A DNA stretch of 64,000 bases from SXOA01 sp046153945 (GTDB taxonomy: Bacteria > Planctomycetota > Planctomycetia > Pirellulales > Pirellulaceae): NCBI GenBank assembly GCA_046153945.1, contig JBJXFF010000041.1, positions 24,677-88,676 on the forward strand, in the 5' to 3' direction. Below the pieces are notes generated by a model that saw only the letters and a program-made list of their open reading frames with translations, did not search any database and was not told where the DNA came from. The position numbers were made by a program, and so were the translations under genes. Of the stretch, positions 58,228 to 64,000 are shown piece after piece. Each line of letters starts with the position of its first letter. Within the stretch, counting starts at the first letter, position 1.

Positions 58228-59829
58228 ATGCCACTGAGACTCACCAATCTGGAACTGCCGGTCGAAGAGCCGGAGGAGTTGCTGCGGGAGTTGATCGCCC
58301 GGCGGTTGGGAATTCCCGTGCGAGAAGTCAGCGGGTGGCGGATTTTGCGAAAGAGTCTGGACGCACGGTCGCGCGACTCGCTTCGATTCGTATTCACCGT
58401 GCTCGTCAACTGGCCGGGAGAGTTGGAATGGACCCGAAGTCATCCTTCCGGCGGGGGCGTGGAGATATTCCAGCCACCCGTATTCGACGAGCCGCTTCTG
58501 GGAACCTCACCGCTGGAAGAGCGGCCGGTGGTGGTCGGCTCCGGCCCTGGTGGACTGCTGGCCGCTTACTATCTGGCGGCGAGAGGTTATCGGCCGCTGG
58601 TGCTGGAGCGCGGCGATCCGGTCAAGGAGCGTGTCAGTGCGATTCGTGACTTTGACCGGGGAGGAGAACTCGATCCGGAGAACAACTATCTTTTTGGCGA
58701 AGGGGGAGCGGGGACTTTCAGCGACGGCAAGCTTACCTGCCGAATTAGCGGCCCCGATGTGGATTGGGTTCTGGAGCGATTGGTGGAATGCGGAGGAAAG
58801 CCGTCCATTCGGTATGAACAGCGGCCGCATCTCGGCAGCAATCGGCTTCCCATGCTTGTCCGTAACTTTCGCCGCAAAATCGAGGAGTTGGGTGGCGAAT
58901 ATCGCTTTCGCAGCCGGATGGAGGATTTGGACATTCAGGATGGCCATATCCGAGGCATTGGCACGTCCGGCGGGTATGTGAAAACTTCGGTCGTCGTCCT
59001 CGCGATTGGCCACAGCGCCCGAGACACCTATCAGATGTTGCACAATCGCGGAGTGCCGATGCAAGGAAAGGCCTTCCAACTCGGCCTCCGGATTGAACAG
59101 CCCCAGCTACAGGTGAATGAGCACAAGTACGGACGGGACGAGTATCAGAAAATCCTCGGTGCCGCTGATTACACCCTGGTAGCCCGCGGCCAGCCGGATG
59201 TTTTTACGTTCTGCATGTGTGCCGGCGGAATGATTATCCCCAGCGTCTCCGAGCCGGGCATGTTCTGCACCAACGGCATGAGCAACTCCCGGCACGATAC
59301 GACGTTCGCCAATAGCGGGGTGATGGTGACGCTGGAGCCGCGAGAGTTTGGGAGCGACCATCCGCTCGCCGGGGTTGAGCTGCAACGGCAATTCGAATCA
59401 GTGGCTTTTCAAGTAGGGCGAGGCACCTACCTTGCTCCGATCCAACGGGCCAGCGACTTTCAAGCAGGGCGCAGTCCTTCGCCGGGAGACAGATTCGATT
59501 GTTCCTATCCTCGCGGCGTGTTGCCGACGAATCTCGAAGCCGTTCTGCCGGCTAGCATCGTTCGCGCGATTCGCAGCGGCCTGGCCGTGATGGACCAAAG
59601 GTGGCGAGGGGACTTTCTACGCAGTGCCACCCTGGTCGGCCCCGAAATGCGTGGCAGTTCGCCTCTCCGCATCGCGCGGGACAGCAATTCCCGGCAGACG
59701 CCCGGCATTGATGGCCTTTTTCCGGTAGGCGAAGGGGCCGGCTATGCGGGGGGCATCATCAGCGCTGCGGTGGACGGTTTGCGAAGCGCGAAAGAAGTCG
59801 CACGGCAGTTCGCGCCACTGGAAAATTAA
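58228..59829 (+). CDS. COG2509-type FAD-dependent dehydrogenase
   Basis: A 533-residue flavoprotein. An N-terminal domain (about 1-95, IARRLGIPVREVSGWRILRK) precedes the FAD motif VVVGSGPGGLLAAYYLAARG (about 100-119), the substrate-region motif NNYLFGEGGAGTFSDGKLTC and the C-terminal GLFPVGEGAGYAGGIISAAV. This is the layout of the uncharacterised COG2509 dehydrogenases, related to YhiN/HI0933. The electron partner is unknown. Not to be confused with glucose-inhibited division proteins. Convergent with no overlapping gene. Confidence 0.87.
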   Translation: MPLRLTNLELPVEEPEELLRELIARRLGIPVREVSGWRILRKSLDARSRDSLRFVFTVLVNWPGELEWTRSHPSGGGVEIFQPPVFDEPLLGTSPLEERPVVVGSGPGGLLAAYYLAARGYRPLVLERGDPVKERVSAIRDFDRGGELDPENNYLFGEGGAGTFSDGKLTCRISGPDVDWVLERLVECGGKPSIRYEQRPHLGSNRLPMLVRNFRRKIEELGGEYRFRSRMEDLDIQDGHIRGIGTSGGYVKTSVVVLAIGHSARDTYQMLHNRGVPMQGKAFQLGLRIEQPQLQVNEHKYGRDEYQKILGAADYTLVARGQPDVFTFCMCAGGMIIPSVSEPGMFCTNGMSNSRHDTTFANSGVMVTLEPREFGSDHPLAGVELQRQFESVAFQVGRGTYLAPIQRASDFQAGRSPSPGDRFDCSYPRGVLPTNLEAVLPASIVRAIRSGLAVMDQRWRGDFLRSATLVGPEMRGSSPLRIARDSNSRQTPGIDGLFPVGEGAGYAGGIISAAVDGLRSAKEVARQFAPLEN

Positions 59830-60120
59830 TGCGAGTGCTAGCGACGCTGGCGCGGCGCGTCAAAGTCAACGTCTCTTTCCAGGACACCCACCGCTCTGTA
59901 TTATCCGCGCCGTGGACCTTTCCGGCATAGTCGTAAATGCGGTCATTCAGGCGGTCTAATCGTGATAGCACTGGCGATTTGCCGATACTTCTCGAACCGG
60001 GAATCTGGCACGAGCTGCCAGCCTTCCCTGCCCGCCGTCCGCCGCCAGGTTTGCCCTCGCCAATCCAATTCCGCCAGCCATTGCCTGCCCTCTCCCTCAG
60101 GGCCCAGTAGGAGTATCCAC
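59830..60120. other. Intergenic region, possible antisense fragment
   Basis: On the - strand, 60126-59943 encodes a protein-like fragment (RQWLAELDWRGQTWRRTAGR ... ASAITIRPPE-stop) with no start codon in the intergenic part. It could be a remnant gene. No RNA gene or terminator was recognised. Confidence 0.3.
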
Positions 60121-62073
60121 GTGGCGAAATCCGCCCCTTTCTTTCGTACGACTTTGTCTCTGCTCACGATTGCCTTAGCGCTCCCCGCTATGGCTGTGGA
60201 GCCAAGCGAGAACCTGCTCCCTAATACGACGAAAGGTTTCGTCTCGACGCCCAATCTTGAGCAGACCCAGGCGCAGCTCCGCGAGACGGAACTCGGCAAG
60301 ATGTTCAACGATCCCCTCATGCAGCCCTTCGTGGAAGATCTGGAAAAGCAGATTCGCAGCCGACTGGCCAAGGCGGGAGTGCGGCTGGGTTTGACGTTCG
60401 AGGATCTGAAAGGAGTGGATAGCGGCGAGGTTGCACTGGCGGTGGTCCAGCCCGATCCCAAAGACAAGAATTCGCACGCGACTGTCCTTATCATAGACGT
60501 GACTGGCAAGGAAGCGGCAGCCAAAGCGATGTTGGAGAAAATCGCCGCTAACCAAATTGCCAAAAAAGCGGTCAAGAGCGCAATTAAAGCGGGCAATATT
60601 GACCTGAACATCTTCACGCTCCCTCTGCAGCCTGACGAGGCAACTCCGGAACACGTCGTCTTCTGCCTGCACAACGACCAGATCGTACTGTCCGACAGCC
60701 AGGCCGTTGTGACGGGAATCGCCGGCCGGTTCGGTGCCGCAGCCGGGGATTCGCTGGCCAAGTTGTCCGCGTTTGAACACTCGATGGCCAAGAACGCCAA
60801 GGCCGCGGGCGAAGCCAAGCCGAGTCTCCGCTGGTTCATCGAACCATTTGGGTACGTCGAAGTGAGCCGGGCTATTAACGGCGGCAAGCGGAAGCGCGGA
60901 CGCGACCTGCTTAAGATTCTGGCAGGCCAAGGATTCAATGCCGTTCAAGGGCTGGGAGGGAATGTCTTCTTCACGACCGGCACTGAGGACATCCTCCACC
61001 GGACGTTTGTCTATGCTCCCCCCGTGGTCCGCAAAGAAGGGGATAAAAACAAGGACAAATACAATCTGGCGATGCGGATGCTGGAATTCAAGAACAGCGA
61101 AGAAACCGCTCCTCCCGGGTGGGTTCCCGCCGATGCCGCGACGTACATCACCTTTCACATGGACCTGAAGAAGGCGTTCCACTATTCGGAATCGCTCGTG
61201 GATGAGTATGCTGGCGACAAGGGTGTCTTCAAGGCGATGTGGGAAAATCTGGCCCACGATCCGGCCGGTCCGATGATCGACATCGAGAAGGAACTAATCG
61301 ATCATCTTGGCGAACGTGTGACTCTTGTCAGCGACGTGAAGATTCCCGTGGACCTCAAGAGCGAACGCCTGATCGTGGCCATCGAATTGCTCGGCCCGAA
61401 GAGTGCTGTGATTGTCACCAAGACATTGGATAAGGCCTTTAGCGCCGACCCTGCTGCCAAGAAGCGGGAATTCAAGGGACATGTAATTTGGGAACTGATC
61501 AATGACGCTGCTGTGGAACCTGACCTGCTGACGGTCGAGGGAGCCGCGGCCCCAGGAGGGAAATCCGGTGACGATGAAGAGAAGGAAGAGGAAGAGACGG
61601 AAGAAAAACCGATCCTGCCAAACATGGCCTTCACCGTGGTCAATGGCCAGCTCTTTGTCGGAACGCATGTGGAATTTATGGAGGAAGTGATCGGCAAGGG
61701 AGGCACTGCTCCGCCGATGCTCAAGTCGAATGACTACCTCCGCATCAGCGACGCTTTGGCCCGGCTGGGAGCGACGAAGGACAGCTTCCGGCTATTTACC
61801 CGGACCGACGAATCGTACCGCGGCACCTACGAACTGCTGAAACAGGGAAAACTTCCGCAGGCGGAATCCATGTTTGCCAAGCTCCTTAACGGCATACTTA
61901 GTTCGGGCGAAAAGGGAGAAACCCGCAAGCAGGAAATCGACGGCTCGAAGCTCCCTGAGTTCAAGCACGTCCAGAAGTACCTCGGCCCCGCCGGCTCCTA
62001 TGTCCACTCGGAAGAAGAGGGCTGGTTCATCGTTGGTGTGCTGCTCAAAAAGGAAGCGAAGGTTGTTAAGTAG
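60121..62073 (+). CDS. Large secreted protein of unknown function
   Basis: A 650-residue product from a GTG with AGGAG 8 nt upstream; the longer frame to 59962 has no signal peptide at its start and a low-complexity N-terminus. Signal peptide TTLSLLTIALALPAMA, then a mixed alpha/beta body (ETELGKMFNDPLMQPFVEDL, TVLIIDVTGKEAAAKAMLEK) and an acidic stretch (DDEEKEEEETEEKP) near residue 485. No known domain is recognised. Related proteins are common in planctomycete genomes. Function unknown. Confidence 0.75.
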   Translation: MAKSAPFFRTTLSLLTIALALPAMAVEPSENLLPNTTKGFVSTPNLEQTQAQLRETELGKMFNDPLMQPFVEDLEKQIRSRLAKAGVRLGLTFEDLKGVDSGEVALAVVQPDPKDKNSHATVLIIDVTGKEAAAKAMLEKIAANQIAKKAVKSAIKAGNIDLNIFTLPLQPDEATPEHVVFCLHNDQIVLSDSQAVVTGIAGRFGAAAGDSLAKLSAFEHSMAKNAKAAGEAKPSLRWFIEPFGYVEVSRAINGGKRKRGRDLLKILAGQGFNAVQGLGGNVFFTTGTEDILHRTFVYAPPVVRKEGDKNKDKYNLAMRMLEFKNSEETAPPGWVPADAATYITFHMDLKKAFHYSESLVDEYAGDKGVFKAMWENLAHDPAGPMIDIEKELIDHLGERVTLVSDVKIPVDLKSERLIVAIELLGPKSAVIVTKTLDKAFSADPAAKKREFKGHVIWELINDAAVEPDLLTVEGAAAPGGKSGDDEEKEEEETEEKPILPNMAFTVVNGQLFVGTHVEFMEEVIGKGGTAPPMLKSNDYLRISDALARLGATKDSFRLFTRTDESYRGTYELLKQGKLPQAESMFAKLLNGILSSGEKGETRKQEIDGSKLPEFKHVQKYLGPAGSYVHSEEEGWFIVGVLLKKEAKVVK

Positions 62074-62121
62074 CCCGCTCACTCCGTGAGTGGGGCATGT
62101 CGGCACACGGTGTGCGCCGAC
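62074..62121. repeat. REP-like double hairpin, CACTCCGTG family
   Basis: Two hairpins: CCCGCTCAC...GTGAGTGGG (62074-62094) and GTCGGCACAC...GTGCGCCGAC (62099-62121). The core GGCATGTCGGCACACGG matches the 26024-26079 repeat. It follows the stop codon directly. Confidence 0.7.
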
Positions 62122-62218
62122 CGCCATTCTGGAACCACAGGCTCATTCCCGGCGCGTGCCGCGCGGATTAGGATAACGTGTTTATCCCAGGCCGCTTTCG
62201 CTCTGCCGGTTTCGCAAC

Positions 62219-63799
62219 ATGAACCCTGTGCCGATGCAGTGCCCGCTCTGTGCGGGCATGATTCAGATTGATCCGGCCTATGCCGGCCAACAGGTCGGCT
62301 GCCCGCTCTGCCAAAGCGTGATGATGCTCCCGCCGCCGGAGTTCTTTGGCCTGCCGACCGGATTCGCCGGTGGATTTCTAAGTGACCAGCCGCCCCAATT
62401 CTCGCCGCCTGGTTTCCCACTTCCTTATCCGCCGCAGGAATTCTCACCGCCTGGATATTCGCCCCCAAGATTCCCGCAGCAGTTTCCACCTCCTTATCCC
62501 CAGGAAGCACCCGCGACGCTTCCGCAACTCGGTTGCCCGATGTGCGGCGGCGCATTTCAAGTCTCGCCCGAAATGGCGGGGCAGCAGGTCGCTTGCCCCC
62601 ACTGTCAGAACGCAGTGACCATTCCCGGGGACTTGTTTGGTGGGACTCCAACCCCCGGTTTCGCGCCGCAACTGGCACCGCCGGTTCCTTTTGAAGTCCC
62701 GCAGCAGTCGCTGCAGTTCATCCGTTTGCCGCCGGGACCAATGCCGGGAATGGCTCCCCAACAGGAGATCCCAACAGGTTTTGCCCCTCCGGCAATGCCT
62801 CCTCCTGCTTATGCTCCGCCACCGGAATTCGGGACGATTCCCGGTTTGCCCCTGGGATTGGCCGTTGCTCCTGAGCCGCAACCGGTTGCTCCTCAACCGG
62901 TCGGTCCCGCTTATCCTCCGCCGCAGCCAACTCAGTCCACCTCGCCTTCTGCGCCGCAACCTGCTGTTCGCTCTGACCATCGTGTCGATGCCAACATGTA
63001 TCCCCCGGGCATGGGACCGAAGGAGGTTGCCGCTAAGAAAGAGGAAACCACGACTCGGCCCGAGGAGCGCGAGCGATCCAAGGACGATCGCTTTCCGCCC
63101 GGAAAGGAGCGGCGAGAATCGAGGAAGCACAGGTCGTCCAAGCGGGACAAGCACATTACCGAGCGCGAGCAGAAATATCCTCCCGGCTTCCAGCGGCCAG
63201 AGGATGCAAAACCGGAAGTCGCCGAAACCCGCCCGCGCCAAACGGTTGAGCCACCGGCTGAATCTTCCCCGGCCAAGGAAAGCCCGTCCAGAGTTGACGA
63301 CTTGCTCCCGCCTGGAGCCGTCGGCGGTGTGCTCTCCCACACAGTCGACTCCCTGCTCCCACCGGGGGCCGCACCCTCGCGCGCCGTCGATGCGTTGCTT
63401 CCTCCCGGAGCTGTCGAAGCTGCTTCGGAACCTGCCGAACGGGACGTTGGTGTCTCCCGTCACGCCGTCGTCGATACGCTGCTCCCCCCCGGAGCGCCAG
63501 CCGACCCCGCGGCCATGCCGACCGAGCAGGTGGCCCTTCCCGATGCTCCTCCGCCCGCGCCCAAGCCGGTCCCCGTGGCCGGGCCGGGCCGGATTGTGGT
63601 GCCGACGCCGGATGGGGACTTCGTGACGGTGGAGAACAAGGAAGGAGTGAAGACGATCACCGACCGGGGCGAGGAGATCGAAATCCGCAAGCTCTCCCCG
63701 GAAGAACGCCTCCGCCGCCGAAGGGTGAAGAACTTCGTCATGTTCACCTTCGCGATGATCTTACTGGGAGTTGTCATCTTCATCTTTCTACGAAGGTAA
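62219..63799 (+). CDS. Zinc-ribbon, PPG-repeat, tail-anchored protein
   Basis: A 526-residue protein. Two zinc ribbons (CPLCAGMI...CPLCQSV, residues 8-35; CPMCGGAF...CPHCQNA, residues 103-131) precede a Pro-rich region. A middle part has (Y/F)PPG spaced units (MYPPGM, RFPPGK, KYPPGF). Four LLPPGA repeats follow (in DDLLPPGAV, DSLLPPGAA, DALLPPGAV and DTLLPPGAP), at roughly 20-40 residue spacing. A C-terminal membrane helix after basic residues (RRRRVKNFVMFTFAMILLGV) anchors it with the rest in the cytoplasm. The ribbons resemble those of the 45653 protein. Confidence 0.78.
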   Translation: MNPVPMQCPLCAGMIQIDPAYAGQQVGCPLCQSVMMLPPPEFFGLPTGFAGGFLSDQPPQFSPPGFPLPYPPQEFSPPGYSPPRFPQQFPPPYPQEAPATLPQLGCPMCGGAFQVSPEMAGQQVACPHCQNAVTIPGDLFGGTPTPGFAPQLAPPVPFEVPQQSLQFIRLPPGPMPGMAPQQEIPTGFAPPAMPPPAYAPPPEFGTIPGLPLGLAVAPEPQPVAPQPVGPAYPPPQPTQSTSPSAPQPAVRSDHRVDANMYPPGMGPKEVAAKKEETTTRPEERERSKDDRFPPGKERRESRKHRSSKRDKHITEREQKYPPGFQRPEDAKPEVAETRPRQTVEPPAESSPAKESPSRVDDLLPPGAVGGVLSHTVDSLLPPGAAPSRAVDALLPPGAVEAASEPAERDVGVSRHAVVDTLLPPGAPADPAAMPTEQVALPDAPPPAPKPVPVAGPGRIVVPTPDGDFVTVENKEGVKTITDRGEEIEIRKLSPEERLRRRRVKNFVMFTFAMILLGVVIFIFLRR

Positions 63800-63800
63800 C

Positions 63801-63818
63801 GCTTTCGATTGCGAAAGC
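63801..63818. terminator. Hairpin after the 62219 gene
   Basis: GCTTTCG/CGAAAGC stem of 7 bp with a 4-nt loop, 1 nt after the stop codon. The following sequence is not T-rich, so it may be a weak or Rho-dependent terminator. Confidence 0.35.
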
Positions 63819-63928
63819 CCCAGTGATAAGCTCCCTGGGACCTGCCGGCCCCCCCAGAAGTATGCACCTGATTCAGTACGTGTTTAGCCTGCTTGCTTTT
63901 TGGGGATGATAGCACGAATGATTGGCGT

Positions 63929-64000
63929 ATGACGTTAGAAGAGGCTGTGGCGCGGATCGGGGAACTGGAGGGGCAGCTGAAGGCTGCGCTGGATCGGATT
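63929..64000 (+). CDS. Possible N-terminus of an IS66-type transposase (partial)
   Basis: Open to the right edge: MTLEEAVARIGELEGQLKAA plus four more codons (LDRI). A heptad-rich coiled coil with repeated ELE/QLK units is typical of the N-terminus of IS66 family TnpC transposases, but also of other coiled-coil proteins. No terminal inverted repeat is identifiable in the preceding 110 bp. The call rests on a few residues. Confidence 0.3.
   Translation, partial: MTLEEAVARIGELEGQLKAALDRI

Noticed and set aside
59960..60050. tRNA-like sequence around GGTTCGAGAAG (- strand)
   Set aside because: A T-loop-like match only; no acceptor or anticodon stem could be drawn.

Overview
The window is about 64 kb of a planctomycete chromosome, probably of the Pirellulales/Gemmatales type. 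This rests on several lineage-typical gene families: a DUF1549/DUF1553 - DUF1501 - PPC-domain locus, a DUF1559-type protein with zinc ribbons, a DUF1570 protein, DUF4159 next to MoxR, and many tiny membrane proteins that start with MKYSLRS or MKFSIRDLF. No rRNA, tRNA or CRISPR array was recognised. The taxonomy is inferred from family content only.

1-12.5 kb looks like a stress and alpha-glucan island on the + strand: a BON-domain protein, TreY, MalQ and a TreS-maltokinase fusion, then a YqjD-like / DUF1469 / DUF3618 membrane trio and a DUF892 ferritin-like protein. A truncated copy of a small stress-associated gene follows. 12.9-16.7 kb holds a membrane protein, a lipoprotein, and a carotenoid-type FAD desaturase overlapping a three-His-box membrane desaturase/hydroxylase.

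16.7-18.5 kb and 29.3-34.3 kb are two arrays of very short genes built from the same interchangeable ends. The 5' ends are MKYSLRS or MKFSIRDLF, the 3' tails encode (A)PNPPKP, and the middles are unrelated. In seven places the MKYSLRS (or MKFNLRR) end is a 7-11 codon mini-ORF whose stop overlaps the next start by 4 nt. The genes that open transcription units have a TTGCGN-(17/18)-TAGAAT or TGCTAAAAT promoter only 6-7 nt from the ATG, so leaderless mRNAs are likely. This is the most unusual content of the window.

18.5-29.2 kb carries the DUF1549/DUF1501/PPC locus, a polytopic membrane protein, PrpB and PrpC of the 2-methylcitrate cycle, and a cysteine-free redoxin-like protein. 34.3-35.4 kb is a non-coding kilobase. 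35.4-45.5 kb has an MBL-fold hydrolase, a TetR-ABC1 kinase-SRPBCC operon with two palindromic operator candidates, MoxR, a DUF4159 protein, an NHL-repeat protein, a secreted Gly/Tyr-rich protein and TsaD. 45.6-64 kb has the zinc-ribbon DUF1559 protein coupled to a DUF1570 protein, a BamA split into a POTRA gene and a separate lipoprotein-type barrel gene, a LamG protein interrupted by a beta-propeller, an LssY_C-like protein, an S9 prolyl oligopeptidase, DUF1810, a COG2509 flavoprotein, a large secreted protein, a zinc-ribbon/PPG-repeat tail-anchored protein, and the start of what may be an IS66-type transposase.
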